Shown: positions 1-8,539 of the stretch, one piece after another
Position numbering within the stretch: the stretch's first letter is position 1
How the letters are laid out: every line of letters starts with the position of its first letter
The notes under the pieces: generated by a model
The model's input: the letters and a program-made list of their open reading frames with translations, nothing else
What the model was told of the DNA's origin: nothing
Databases searched by the model: none
Assembly: GCA_018780805.1 (NCBI GenBank)
Contig: JADMJD010000126.1
Coordinates: 8,171 to 62,380 of the forward strand
Reading direction: 5' to 3'
Length of the DNA stretch: 54,210 nt
Source of the DNA: Rubrivivax sp.
Lineage (GTDB): Bacteria > Pseudomonadota > Gammaproteobacteria > Burkholderiales > Burkholderiaceae_C
Translations under genes and position numbers: made by a program

Positions 1-419
1 GCCGGTGCTGGGGCCGGCATGGTCTCTGCCACGGGCATCGGATCGGCTGTCGGGGTGGGTACGGGCACAGGGGCGGGCTCAGCGATGGCCGCAACTGCGG
101 GCGCCGGTGCAGGGATGGTCACGGGTGCAGCGCCGGCCACACGCGCCGGTGCAGTCACAGGTGCAGGAGCAGGTGCCACGGCGGCCACCGGCTCGGCCAC
201 CGCGGCTGGCGCGATGCGGGGCTCCGCCCGGGCCGGCGCAGCGGCCGGCGATGGGCCGGATGCCAGTGCCACCAAGGGCGCCGGCTCGGTCGGGCCGTGC
301 TGCACCGTCACCACCGCTGCCAGCGCGGCGGTGCCGAACACACCCAGCACCAGCAGCCCGGGCCAGCGGCGGCGGGCAGGGCGGTACGGGGTGGGACGCA
401 GGGACAGGGGCTCGGACAT
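1..419 (-). CDS. Ala/Pro-rich single-pass membrane protein, N-terminal part only
   Basis: The gene runs off the left edge, so only about 139 N-terminal residues are present. The ATG at 419 is preceded by a good Shine-Dalgarno sequence (TGGAGGAAGC, complement of 421-430). The protein has a short basic cytoplasmic stretch (residues about 8-19, RPTPYRPARRRWP), one hydrophobic segment (about 20-37), and then a long low-complexity stretch of Ala, Pro and Val with scattered Glu. This architecture fits an inner-membrane protein with an extended periplasmic linker, as in TonB-like or SPOR-domain proteins, but the functional C-terminal domain lies outside the window and I cannot name the family. It is divergent from the DUF808 gene. 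Confidence 0.7.
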   Translation of the reverse strand, partial: MSEPLSLRPTPYRPARRRWPGLLVLGVFGTAALAAVVTVQHGPTEPAPLVALASGPSPAAAPARAEPRIAPAAVAEPVAAVAPAPAPVTAPARVAGAAPVTIPAPAPAVAAIAEPAPVPVPTPTADPMPVAETMPAPAP

Positions 420-562
420 GGCTTCCTCCAGTCGGGATGGGTGTGCCGCCATGCTTGCGTTCGCCGCTGGTGGGCCGCGTCGGCGCACGGCCCGGTCTTT
501 TGTAGGACATCGCCTCGCCGTGGGCGCTAGCATCCCGGGCTTCTGTTGCTTCCTCCCCCGCC

Positions 563-1441
<879 letters not shown>

Positions 1442-1445
1442 CGCC

Positions 1446-2264
1446 GTGGCCCGGTTGTCCGCCGATGAAGTGGCCCACTACCAGGCCGAAGGCTGGCTGA
1501 TCCCGGAGTGGCGGCTGCCCGCGGCACGCACCGCGGCCATGCGCGAGGCGCTGGACGAGTTGCTGCGCCGCAACCCCGGCGTGCGGCCAGAGAAGCTGGT
1601 GTCGGCCCACATCGACGGTGACAACGGCGAAGGTGTGCGCGGCGTGGCCGATTTCCTGGCGCTGGCGCAAGACCCGGACATCGTCGATCTGGTCTCGGGT
1701 GTGATCGGCGATAACGTCATTCTCTGGGGTTGCCATGTGTTCTGCAAACCGGCGGCCGAAGGTTACGAGACCCCCTGGCACCAGGACGGCCACTATTGGC
1801 CCATCCGCCCGCTGGCCAATTGCACCGTGTGGCTGGCGCTGGAGCCGTCCACACGCGCCAATGGCTGCCTGCGTGTGATCCCGCGTTCACACCTCGGCCA
1901 GCGCCTGCACCCGCACCTGCACGAAGACCGCACCGACCTGACGCTGAACCAGCGTTTGGCCGAGGGCGCGTTTGATGAAGCCGACGCGGTGGACCTGGAA
2001 CTGCAGCCGGGCCAGATGTCGCTGCACGACGTGTACATGGTGCACGGCGCCGACGCCAACCGCTCGGCGCAGCGCCGCACCGGCGTGGCGCTGCGCTACA
2101 TGCCGGCCACGTCGGTGTTCGAGCGCAGCCTGCGGCCGTCCGACGGCCAGACCGGCGTGCCGGTGAACTTTGCGCAGCGGCCGCTGTGGCTGCTGAAGGG
2201 CCGCGATGTCAGCGGCCGCAACGACTTTGACGTCGGCCACCCGCCGGGGCGCAGCGGGCGCTGA
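1446..2264 (+). CDS. Phytanoyl-CoA dioxygenase (PhyH)-family Fe(II)/2-oxoglutarate oxygenase
   Basis: The 272-residue product carries the non-haem iron triad of the PhyH superfamily: H112 and D114 in WHQDGHYW and the distal H200 in YMVHGADANRS, with arginines at 210-211 suited to bind 2-oxoglutarate. Enzymes of this family hydroxylate or halogenate small molecules using Fe(II), O2 and 2-oxoglutarate; the substrate here cannot be read from the sequence. The start is GTG at 1446, four bases after the DUF808 stop. The stop codon at 2262-2264 lies inside the first unit of a 23-bp tandem repeat, so the extreme C-terminus (GRSGR) may have been altered when the repeat arose. Confidence 0.85.
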   Translation: MARLSADEVAHYQAEGWLIPEWRLPAARTAAMREALDELLRRNPGVRPEKLVSAHIDGDNGEGVRGVADFLALAQDPDIVDLVSGVIGDNVILWGCHVFCKPAAEGYETPWHQDGHYWPIRPLANCTVWLALEPSTRANGCLRVIPRSHLGQRLHPHLHEDRTDLTLNQRLAEGAFDEADAVDLELQPGQMSLHDVYMVHGADANRSAQRRTGVALRYMPATSVFERSLRPSDGQTGVPVNFAQRPLWLLKGRDVSGRNDFDVGHPPGRSGR

Positions 2265-2346
2265 ATGGGATCAGCACGGGGCGCTGAATGAGATCAGCGC
2301 GGGGCGCTGAATGGGATCAGCGCGGGGCGCTGAACGGCTCAGCGCA
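2256..2346. repeat. Four tandem 23-bp hairpin units between convergent genes
   Basis: Units begin at about 2256, 2279, 2302 and 2325. Each contains GCGCTGA, a 5-6 nt loop, and TCAGCGC, which are exact inverted repeats in units 2 to 4 (unit 1 has one mismatch). Each hairpin therefore places a TGA on either strand. The first unit supplies the stop of the PhyH-like gene and the last supplies the stop of the FKBP gene on the opposite strand. A role as a bidirectional terminator is inferred; there is no U-tract. Confidence 0.85.
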
Positions 2347-2755
2347 GCACGCGGATGTCCAGCAGTTCGACCTCGAAATGCAGCGTCGCGTTGGGCGGGA
2401 TCGGGCCGCCTGGCGTGCCACGTTCGCCATAGGCGATGGCCGGCGGGCAGGTGAGTTTGGCCTTGCCGCCGACCTTCATCTTCTGCACACCTTCGGTCCA
2501 GCAGGGGATCACGCGGTTGAGCGGGAACTCCGCCGGCTGGCCGCGCTTGATGGAGCTGTCGAACTCCTTGCCATCGGGCAAGGTGCCGCGGTAGTGCACC
2601 TTCACGGTGTCGGTGGCGGTGGGCTGGGCGCCGCTGCCATCTTTGAGCGACTGGTAGACCAGGCCGGAGGCGGTGGTGACCGGGGCGGGGGCGGGGGTCT
2701 GTGACAAGGCGGGCAGGGCGGCCGCGGCCAGCAGGAGGGGGAGGAGATGTTTCAT
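2339..2755 (-). CDS. Periplasmic FKBP-type peptidyl-prolyl isomerase
   Basis: The 138-residue product has a cleavable signal peptide (MKHLLPLLLAAAALPALSQ) and one FKBP domain. Recognisable motifs are VKVHYRGTLPDGKEFDSS, a VIPCWTEGVQKMKVGGKA stretch, AIAYGERG and the C-terminal LHFEVELLDI strand. Such enzymes catalyse cis-trans isomerisation of prolyl bonds and assist folding of exported proteins in the periplasm. The VIPCWTEG variant (Cys where many relatives have Gly or Ala) is not a catalytic loss. The gene starts 7 bp after the DUF3016 stop, so the two are probably co-transcribed. Its own stop lies in the tandem hairpin array. Confidence 0.92.
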   Translation of the reverse strand: MKHLLPLLLAAAALPALSQTPAPAPVTTASGLVYQSLKDGSGAQPTATDTVKVHYRGTLPDGKEFDSSIKRGQPAEFPLNRVIPCWTEGVQKMKVGGKAKLTCPPAIAYGERGTPGGPIPPNATLHFEVELLDIRVLR

Positions 2756-2762
2756 CCCGCGA

Positions 2763-3260
2763 TCATCGCACCGCCGAGGCCACCGTCTTGATGCGGGTGT
2801 CGAACCACTGGTCCAGCAGCCGGCCTTCGTAGACCAGCGGGCCGTCGTCGCGGCGGTTCAGGCGGCGCTCCAGGTACATCAGGTCGGTCAGCTGGTCTTC
2901 ACCCTGCGCCAGCAACTGCTCACCCTGGCGCAACTCGAACTTCAGCCCCAGGCGCGGTGCATCGGGCAGCTGGCCCATCACGCGCAGGCGGTGCATGGAA
3001 AAACTGTCCACTTCACCGGCCAGGTCGACGTCGGTGATGTCCACGCGCAGCACCTGGCCATCGGGCAGGTGCCGTGCCAGGCGGTTGAAGTGCGCGGTGA
3101 GCGCCTGCTGCGTGCGCTCCTTTTCCAGCGCACCGAAGCCGGCATCGGCAAATTTCTCGGGGGTGACGTAGCGCACCTCCGCGCGGCCGACCGCATGGGC
3201 GGCACCGGCGAACAGGCAAGCGGACAACAGCGCAGCGGCAATCAGGGGCAGGCGGTTCAT
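2763..3260 (-). CDS. DUF3016-like exported protein
   Basis: The 165-residue product starts at the ATG at 3260, preceded by GAGAG about 6 nt upstream; a longer reading upstream (to 3338) would overlap the glnS stop and lacks a sensible N-terminus. The first 23 residues (MNRLPLIAAALLSACLFAGAAHA) form a clear signal peptide. The mature part contains VRYVTPEKFADAG and GQVLRVDITDVDLAGEV, which I recognise as features of DUF3016, a family of small periplasmic proteins of unknown function, and ends with an LLDQWFDTRI helix. It lies between glnS and the FKBP gene on the same strand. Confidence 0.75.
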   Translation of the reverse strand: MNRLPLIAAALLSACLFAGAAHAVGRAEVRYVTPEKFADAGFGALEKERTQQALTAHFNRLARHLPDGQVLRVDITDVDLAGEVDSFSMHRLRVMGQLPDAPRLGLKFELRQGEQLLAQGEDQLTDLMYLERRLNRRDDGPLVYEGRLLDQWFDTRIKTVASAVR

Positions 3261-3334
3261 GGCATCTCTCGTGGTCGAGTAGACGTCATGCTCGCGCAAG
3301 GCCGCCGGCCACGCCAGCAGCTTTGCACAAGTTT

Positions 3335-5104
3335 TCACCGCGGGAAGCTGTCCTTCAGCCCGGTGGTGCGGTTGAACACCGGCGCGCCGGCCGCATGGTC
3401 CTTGCGGTCGCTGACGAAATAACCGTGGCGCTCGAACTGCACCTGGCGCTCGGCCGGCCAGGCGGCCAGCGAAGGCTCCAGCCAGCCGCGCACCACACGC
3501 AGGCTGGCGGGGTTCAGCACTTCGCGGAAATCACGCCCGCCGGCATCCGGCTGGGCCTCGGTGAACAGGCGTTCGTACAGCCGCAGCTCGGTGGCCACGG
3601 CGTCGTGCGCGGCGACCCAGGTGATCGTGCCCTTGACCTTGACGGCATCCGCGCCAGGTGTGCCGCTCTTGGTGTCGGGCACCACCTGGGCCAGCACCCG
3701 CGTGACGCGGCCGTCGGCATCCTTCTCGCAGCCGGTGCACTCGACCACCATGCCGTACTTCAGCCGCACCTTGTTGCCCGGAAACAGGCGGAAAAAACCC
3801 TTGGGCGGTGTCTCGGCAAAGTCGTCGCGTTCGATCCAGACCTCGGGACCGAGCTCAAACTGCCGCTGGCCCAGCTCTGGCCGCTGCGGGTGGGCCGGCG
3901 CGTGGCAGGGCTCGCGGTGCGCGGCGCCGAACAGGTCGGCCCAGTTTGTCAGCACCAGCGGCAGCGGGTCCAGCACCGCCATCGCACGTGGCGCCTGGCC
4001 TTCCAGGTCGTCGCGCAGGCATTGGTCGAGCACGGCGTATTCGAGCCAGATGTTGGTTTTGCTGGCGCCGGTGTCGTCGGCCATCCTGCGCACCGCGGCG
4101 GGCGTGTAGCCGCGTCGGCGCAGGCCGGCCAGCGTGGGCATGCGCGGGTCGTCCCAGCCGGCGACGATGCCCTCTTCCACCAGCGCCTTCAGCTTGCGCT
4201 TGCTGGTGATCACGTAGGTCAGGTTCAGGCGGCCGAACTCCACCTGCTTGGGGTTGGGCCGGGCCAACAACCCGGCGTCGGCCAGCTGGCCCAGCAGCCA
4301 GTCGTAGAAGGGGCGCTGGTCTTCGAACTCCAGCGTGCAGAAGCTGTGCGTGATGCCTTCGAGCGCGTCTTCGATCGGGTGCGCATAGGTGTACATCGGG
4401 TAGATGCACCAGCGGTCACCGGTGTTGTGGTGGTGCGCACGTTTGATGCGGTACAGGGCCGGGTCGCGCAGGTTGATGTTGGGGCTGGCCATGTCGATCT
4501 TCGCGCGCAGGACCATCGCACCGTCGGCATGCTGGCCGTCGCGCATCTCGCGAAAGCGCGCCAGGTTTTCCGCCGGCGTGCGGCCGCGGAAGGGGCTGTC
4601 GGTGCCGGGCGTGGTGAAGTCGCCGCGGTGGGTGCGCATGTCCTCGGCCGACTGTTCGTCGACGTAGGCCAGACCGCGCTCGATCAGTGCCTCGGCCGCG
4701 CGGTACATGAAATCAAAGTAGTTGCTGGCGTAGTAGAGATGGCTCGTTCCGCCACTGTCCCAGTCAAAGCCCAGCCAGCGCACCATCTCGACGATGGCGT
4801 CGACGAACTCCTGCTCTTCTTTCTCTGGGTTGGTGTCGTCGAAACGCAGGTGGCAAACGCCGCCGAAATCACGCGCCAGGCCGAAGTTCAGGCAGATGCT
4901 CTTGGCATGGCCCACGTGCAGGTAACCGTTGGGCTCGGGCGGGAACCGGGTGCGGATCGCGGCGGTGTCGGGTGCGCCAGCCGCGTGGTGGGCGGCATCG
5001 CCGGGGCTGCCGCCGAAGTGCCGGCCCTGGAAGGCGCCGGCGGCGAGGTCCTGCTCAATGACGGTGCGCAGGAAATTGGCGGGTTTCAGCGGGGTTTCTG
5101 ACAT
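3335..5104 (-). CDS. glnS: Glutaminyl-tRNA synthetase
   Basis: The 589-residue class I aminoacyl-tRNA synthetase charges tRNA(Gln) with glutamine using ATP. The HIGH motif is seen as HVGH (residues 63-66) within PPEPNGYLHVGHAKSI, and the KMSKS-like loop as VITSKRKL. Other GlnRS signatures are RFDDTNPEKEEQEFV and the C-terminal beta-barrel anticodon-binding region ending in DRKDHAAGAPVFNRT. The protein is slightly longer than E. coli GlnRS, owing to a Gly/Ala/His-rich insertion at about residues 31-48. It starts 9 bp after the stop of the upstream 2TM gene and precedes the DUF3016 gene. Confidence 0.98.
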   Translation of the reverse strand: MSETPLKPANFLRTVIEQDLAAGAFQGRHFGGSPGDAAHHAAGAPDTAAIRTRFPPEPNGYLHVGHAKSICLNFGLARDFGGVCHLRFDDTNPEKEEQEFVDAIVEMVRWLGFDWDSGGTSHLYYASNYFDFMYRAAEALIERGLAYVDEQSAEDMRTHRGDFTTPGTDSPFRGRTPAENLARFREMRDGQHADGAMVLRAKIDMASPNINLRDPALYRIKRAHHHNTGDRWCIYPMYTYAHPIEDALEGITHSFCTLEFEDQRPFYDWLLGQLADAGLLARPNPKQVEFGRLNLTYVITSKRKLKALVEEGIVAGWDDPRMPTLAGLRRRGYTPAAVRRMADDTGASKTNIWLEYAVLDQCLRDDLEGQAPRAMAVLDPLPLVLTNWADLFGAAHREPCHAPAHPQRPELGQRQFELGPEVWIERDDFAETPPKGFFRLFPGNKVRLKYGMVVECTGCEKDADGRVTRVLAQVVPDTKSGTPGADAVKVKGTITWVAAHDAVATELRLYERLFTEAQPDAGGRDFREVLNPASLRVVRGWLEPSLAAWPAERQVQFERHGYFVSDRKDHAAGAPVFNRTTGLKDSFPR

Positions 5105-5113
5105 GCCCCGATT

Positions 5114-5398
5114 CTATCGGCGGCCCTTCAGGCGCTGGATCTCGTCGTCCAGCATGCGCTCGCGGAAGCCGTCGCCGCGCAGGCTGAGGAAGGTCACGAT
5201 GCCATGGATGGCCAGGCCCAGGCCCCAGCCCATCAGCGGGAACCCATGCCAGCGGGTGCCGCCGACGGTCTGGTTGATGGCAAACAGGCCCAGGTTCACG
5301 CACACGAACACCAGCGCGTGCACGTAGAAGCCCATCTTCATGTCGACGCGCTTCTTGGCGCGGGCGTGGATTTCGTCGTCGGTCAGTGAGCGGTCCAT
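5114..5398 (-). CDS. Small 2TM-domain membrane protein
   Basis: I choose the ATG at 5398 (94 residues) because GGAGAA lies about 6 nt upstream and the protein then opens with the charged MDRSLTDDEIHARAKKRV helix typical of the 2TM domain family. Two hydrophobic helices follow (about residues 24-44 and 55-74), linked by an NQTVGGTRWHGFP loop and ending in a basic tail (DDEIQRLKGRR). A reading extended to 5464 adds 22 residues without family resemblance. The function of 2TM proteins is not well defined; some are fused to sensor kinases. The gene lies just upstream of glnS on the same strand. Confidence 0.8.
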   Translation of the reverse strand: MDRSLTDDEIHARAKKRVDMKMGFYVHALVFVCVNLGLFAINQTVGGTRWHGFPLMGWGLGLAIHGIVTFLSLRGDGFRERMLDDEIQRLKGRR

Positions 5399-5733
5399 GG
5401 TGTTCTCCGGGTTGGCATGGGGCAGGCCGGTTGGCCAGCCTGGTGAGTGGCCCTTGCCAAACACCGATGAAGGCCATTGTGATCAGCCTCTGCGGGCTTG
5501 TCTGGTGCCAAGCGACCAAGCGACAGCCAAGGGCGCGAACGGTGTCCAGACTTGTGCCAATGGTGCCTGTGGTGGCCGCTTCGCGGTCGCGCCGGGCTGG
5601 AAATCTGCTGTCGAACCTGGCTAGAATATTTCAGGTTGTGACAAGCGCAATCCGGCCGCGACCGACAGGTATGCCGGCTTTGTGGGTGGCTTGTCCAACC
5701 GGCTTTCTGATCGAGCAACCTGGGAGGGTTTCC
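5399..5733. other. Divergent intergenic region upstream of the polyketide-like operon
   Basis: These 335 bp separate the 2TM gene (minus) from the lipoprotein gene (plus). The segment is less GC-rich than its surroundings. I see no convincing coding sequence: the reading frame that spans it in the frame of the lipoprotein has no bacterial protein character before the signal sequence at 5734. It must carry the promoters of both flanking units. Confidence 0.6.
5598..5627 (+). promoter_or_regulatory. Possible sigma-70-like promoter for the 5734-17117 operon
   Basis: A TAGAAT hexamer at 5622-5627 sits in a locally AT-rich stretch, with TGGAAA (four of six matches to TTGACA) 18 bp upstream. It lies about 100 bp before the lipoprotein start. 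This is weak evidence and rests only on eye inspection. Confidence 0.25.
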
Positions 5734-6123
5734 ATGAAGTTTGTTTCCACCGTGGCAGTGTTGGCTGCAGTCTTGGCGTTGACCGGCTGCAATTCCGTCC
5801 CCATCATGAACGTCAGCGAAGCGGCTGTCAGCAGCGCATCCGGCAACGCGCTGCGGCCGGATCAGGTTCGTGCCGCCATCGTTCGTGCCGGCACCGCCCT
5901 GGGCTGGCAGATGAAGGACGAAGGCACCAGCATGCTGGTGGCCACGCTTCAGCTGCGCACGCACACCGCAGTGATCGAGATCCCGTATTCGAGCAAGAGC
6001 TACAGCATCAAATACCGTTCCAGCGTGGACCTGGACGAAAAGGGCGGGAATATCCACAAGAATTACAACGGTTGGATCCAGAACCTTACGCGCGGCATCA
6101 ACGCCCAGCTGACGGCGTCGTGA
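5734..6123 (+). CDS. Putative lipoprotein at the head of the polyketide-like operon
   Basis: The 129-residue product starts at ATG 5734, preceded by GGGAGGG at proper distance. Its N-terminus is a lipoprotein signal ending in the lipobox LTGC (Cys at residue 21), so it should be lipidated and membrane anchored. The mature part has the look of small beta-rich exported proteins: a conserved RPDQVRAAIVRAGTALGWQM helix, then VATLQLRTHTAVIEIPYSS and the NYNGWIQNLTRGI end. I recognise this layout from small lipoproteins found in many proteobacteria but cannot assign a function. The gene ends just before the ACP gene, suggesting a shared transcript. Confidence 0.75.
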   Translation: MKFVSTVAVLAAVLALTGCNSVPIMNVSEAAVSSASGNALRPDQVRAAIVRAGTALGWQMKDEGTSMLVATLQLRTHTAVIEIPYSSKSYSIKYRSSVDLDEKGGNIHKNYNGWIQNLTRGINAQLTAS

Positions 6124-6140
6124 TGGAGGGTCTGCCTGTC

Positions 6141-6407
6141 ATGGCGGTTTCGGCCCGGGCGTTGGCGACATTGGTGGTCGACGCCCTGAATCTGGAGTCG
6201 GTCGACGCCATGCAACTGGATCTTTCAGCACCGTTGTTTGCAGGGGGGCTGGGGCTGGACTCGCTCGACTTGCTCGAGATCTCACTGGTGATTCAGCAGC
6301 GCTATGGCGTCAAGTTGAAGGCCGACGATCCGAACAACGAAGCCAGCTTTGCCTCGCTGCAAAGTCTCGCCGACCACATCAACGCCCTCCAGGTCGGCAG
6401 AAGCTGA
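6141..6407 (+). CDS. Acyl carrier protein
   Basis: The 88-residue product has the phosphopantetheine attachment site GLDSLDLLE with the modified serine at residue 41, flanked by the helices expected of an ACP. It would carry the growing acyl or polyene chain for the enzymes encoded downstream. I prefer the ATG at 6141 because GGAGGG lies 10 nt upstream and the resulting length is typical; an in-frame ATG at 6123 overlaps the lipoprotein stop and adds six residues (MEGLPV). It is the only ACP visible in this cluster, whereas aryl polyene clusters usually have two. Confidence 0.92.
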   Translation: MAVSARALATLVVDALNLESVDAMQLDLSAPLFAGGLGLDSLDLLEISLVIQQRYGVKLKADDPNNEASFASLQSLADHINALQVGRS

Positions 6408-6414
6408 GCGGCCC

Positions 6415-6816
6415 GTGTGGCCGTTTGGGTCGCTTGACATGGCGGCGCTCGGGCGCGTGGTGCCGGCCCTGGTGCTGACATGGCTGGCGCTGGTGTTTGC
6501 GCGCACGCTGACAGGGGGCAGGATGCCGTTGATCGAGCGCATTGCCCGCGTCGGCAGAGCCGATCTGCCTCCGGCGCTGCGCCGTTACACCCGCCGCCTG
6601 ACGGCGGTGTGGTGCGGGTATCTTGTCGGTGCTGCAAGCTGCACACTGGTGCTCGGCTTGCCTCTTGGTTGGACCAGCCTCATGGTGTGGTCGGGTACCG
6701 CGGTCCTGTTTGTGGCCGAACATCGCCTGCGCGCGCGCTGGTTTCCGACGGAGGTGTTTCCCAGCGTGTGGCAGCAGATCCTCGACACCTGCCGGGTCTG
6801 GCGCCGAGGCGCATGA
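6415..6816 (+). CDS. COG4648-like membrane protein, short form
   Basis: The product is at most 133 residues. The start is uncertain: GTG at 6415 follows the ACP stop closely, and ATG at 6439 is an alternative; neither has a strong Shine-Dalgarno sequence. The segment GRMPLIERIARVGR, then LRRYTRRLTAVWCGYL and two hydrophobic helices, matches the C-terminal half of the COG4648 membrane proteins found in aryl polyene-type clusters. The usual N-terminal helices are reduced to one (about residues 12-28). Its role there is unknown. The stop overlaps the start of the ligase gene (ATGA), so translation is coupled. Confidence 0.6.
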   Translation: MWPFGSLDMAALGRVVPALVLTWLALVFARTLTGGRMPLIERIARVGRADLPPALRRYTRRLTAVWCGYLVGAASCTLVLGLPLGWTSLMVWSGTAVLFVAEHRLRARWFPTEVFPSVWQQILDTCRVWRRGA

Positions 6817-8219
6817 ATGCGCACGCCCCTGGCGCGATGGCGCCCCGGCAGCAGTCGCCGCTGCTCGCGGCAGACACCTGGATGGCACAGGTGGCGGTCC
6901 TGGGCGGCGCGCGCAGCTGGAGCTGGTGGCAGGTGCACGCCGCAGCCCGGGCGTTGGCATCAGAACTGCCGGACGGTGCCACGGTGTGCAACCTCTGCCG
7001 CTCCCGCGCCGGCTTCCTCGTGGTCTGGCTGGCTGCCCTGCGGCGCCGCTGCCTGCTGGTGTTGCCACCTTCGGGCGGCCGCGCCGATCTGGCCGCTGTG
7101 CTGGCCGCTTGTCACCGGCCCGTGGTCTTGTTCGACGAGCCGGCCGACCTGCAGCCCGAGTGGGCCGCCATGGCGCCATGTCGTTTGTTCCAACCCGAAC
7201 CTGACCTGGGCGCACCGGCTGGCACCGGGCTGTCGTGGAGCCCGGCATGGGATGCGCCGCTGATTCGCCTGTACACCTCCGGCAGCACCGGGTTGCCGGA
7301 ACCGCAGGTCAAGACCCTGGGGTGCCTGGAACGTGGCGCCCAGACCTTGGGCGAACGCCTGGGCCAGGAGATCGAGGGCGGGTTACCGATGTTGCGCCGC
7401 ATCGTCTGCAGTGTGCCTACACAACACATGTTCGGAGTCGAGGCTGCGGTCATGTTGTCGCTTGTGCACGGCTTGCCGCTGGTCGAGCGGCATCCGCTGC
7501 TGCCGGCCGACGTGCGCAGCGCCTGTGCGGCCGCAGGCGATGGCGTGGTCTGGGTCACGACCCCGCTCCACCTGCGTGCGCTGGTGCGCTCGGGCACGCA
7601 GGTGCCGAACTGCAGCGCCGTGATCGTCTCGACGATGCCCTTGGCCGCTGCAGTCGCCGTGCAAGCCGAGGGTTTGCTGGGCGCACCGGTGCTGGAGATC
7701 TACGGCACAACCGAGACCGGTGCCTTGGCGATGCGGCGCGGCGCCACGCAGACGGACTGGACTCCGCTGGCAGGAGTCGAACTTTCGCCGAGCCCGGACG
7801 GTGCGCTGGCCTGGGGGGGGCACTTCGATTCACCGCAACGGCTGGCGGACCAGATCGAACTGGGCCATGGCAGTTTTCGCCTGCTCGGCCGGCAGTCCGA
7901 CTTGATCAAGATTGCCGGGCGGCGGGCTTCCCTGGCGGGGCTGAACCTGCTGTTGCAAGACATGCCGGGGCCCGACGATGCTTGTTTCTACCTGCCACAC
8001 ACCGGAGCAGATGCCGAGCGCCTGGTGTTGATTCACGCCGGCGCGCCGCTGGACACCGCAGCGGTCCGCGCTTGGCTGCGCCGCCACATGGACCCGGTTT
8101 TTCTGCCGCGCGCCTTCATCCAGGTGGCGCGTTTGCCACGCACCGAAGGCGGCAAGCTGCCGCAAGAGGCCTTGCGCAGAATCCACGCTGCGTGGCTGGC
8201 TGGCAGCGTCGAGCCGTGA
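6813..8219 (+). CDS. Adenylate-forming acyl/aryl-CoA or acyl-ACP ligase
   Basis: The 468-residue protein belongs to the AMP-binding superfamily. It has the phosphate-binding loop TSGSTG (155-160), the YGTTETG motif (297-303), the hinge region GRQSDLIKIAGRR (about 360-372) and the C-terminal catalytic lysine in EGGKLP (K448). It should activate a carboxylic acid as its adenylate and load it on CoA or the ACP encoded upstream; in aryl polyene pathways the equivalent enzyme activates an aryl starter acid. The starter here cannot be deduced. The start overlaps the preceding stop as ATGA, and its own stop overlaps the next GTG start. Confidence 0.88.
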   Translation: MNAHAPGAMAPRQQSPLLAADTWMAQVAVLGGARSWSWWQVHAAARALASELPDGATVCNLCRSRAGFLVVWLAALRRRCLLVLPPSGGRADLAAVLAACHRPVVLFDEPADLQPEWAAMAPCRLFQPEPDLGAPAGTGLSWSPAWDAPLIRLYTSGSTGLPEPQVKTLGCLERGAQTLGERLGQEIEGGLPMLRRIVCSVPTQHMFGVEAAVMLSLVHGLPLVERHPLLPADVRSACAAAGDGVVWVTTPLHLRALVRSGTQVPNCSAVIVSTMPLAAAVAVQAEGLLGAPVLEIYGTTETGALAMRRGATQTDWTPLAGVELSPSPDGALAWGGHFDSPQRLADQIELGHGSFRLLGRQSDLIKIAGRRASLAGLNLLLQDMPGPDDACFYLPHTGADAERLVLIHAGAPLDTAAVRAWLRRHMDPVFLPRAFIQVARLPRTEGGKLPQEALRRIHAAWLAGSVEP

Positions 8220-8539
8220 CGCTGATCGAGTTCGAGATCCGTGTTGCCGCCGACCACCCGAGTCTGGCGGGCCACTTTCCGGGCCAGCCCATCGTACCCG
8301 GCGTGCTGCTGCTCGATCAGGTGCTGTCCGCCGCCGGCCAAGCCACCGGCACCACCGTGCTGCAGGTGGTGCAGGCCAAGTTCACGTCGGCCTTGCAGCC
8401 CGGCGAAGCGGCCATGGCACGCTGCGAATGGTCGGACGACCGGCTGTCATTTCGTGTGACGACAGCGCGTACCGGGCAGGCCGTGGCCGTGGCCAGCGGC
8501 AGCCTGAAGCTGGCGCCACCGACCGGGTCGTCGACATGA
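8216..8539 (+). CDS. FabZ/ApeI-like hotdog-fold 3-hydroxyacyl-ACP dehydratase
   Basis: The 107-residue product starts at GTG 8216, overlapping the ligase stop (GTGA). It contains GHFPGQPIVPGVLLLDQVL, the hallmark of FabA/FabZ-type dehydratases, with the catalytic histidine in GHFPG. The second catalytic acid, usually Glu in the central helix, is not at its usual place (the helix reads LLLDQVLSAAGQ), so either D or Q substitutes or this subunit works with a partner. It is one of two dehydratase-like genes in the operon (the other at 13129-13563), as in aryl polyene clusters where ApeI and ApeP form a pair. Confidence 0.85.
   Translation: MTLIEFEIRVAADHPSLAGHFPGQPIVPGVLLLDQVLSAAGQATGTTVLQVVQAKFTSALQPGEAAMARCEWSDDRLSFRVTTARTGQAVAVASGSLKLAPPTGSST

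Noticed and set aside
2256..2346. CRISPR array.
   Set aside because: Units are contiguous with no spacers, only four copies, and each is a hairpin.
5386..5733. N-terminal extension of the lipoprotein to 5386.
   Set aside because: The strong Shine-Dalgarno and lipoprotein signal begin at 5734; the upstream residues have no family character.
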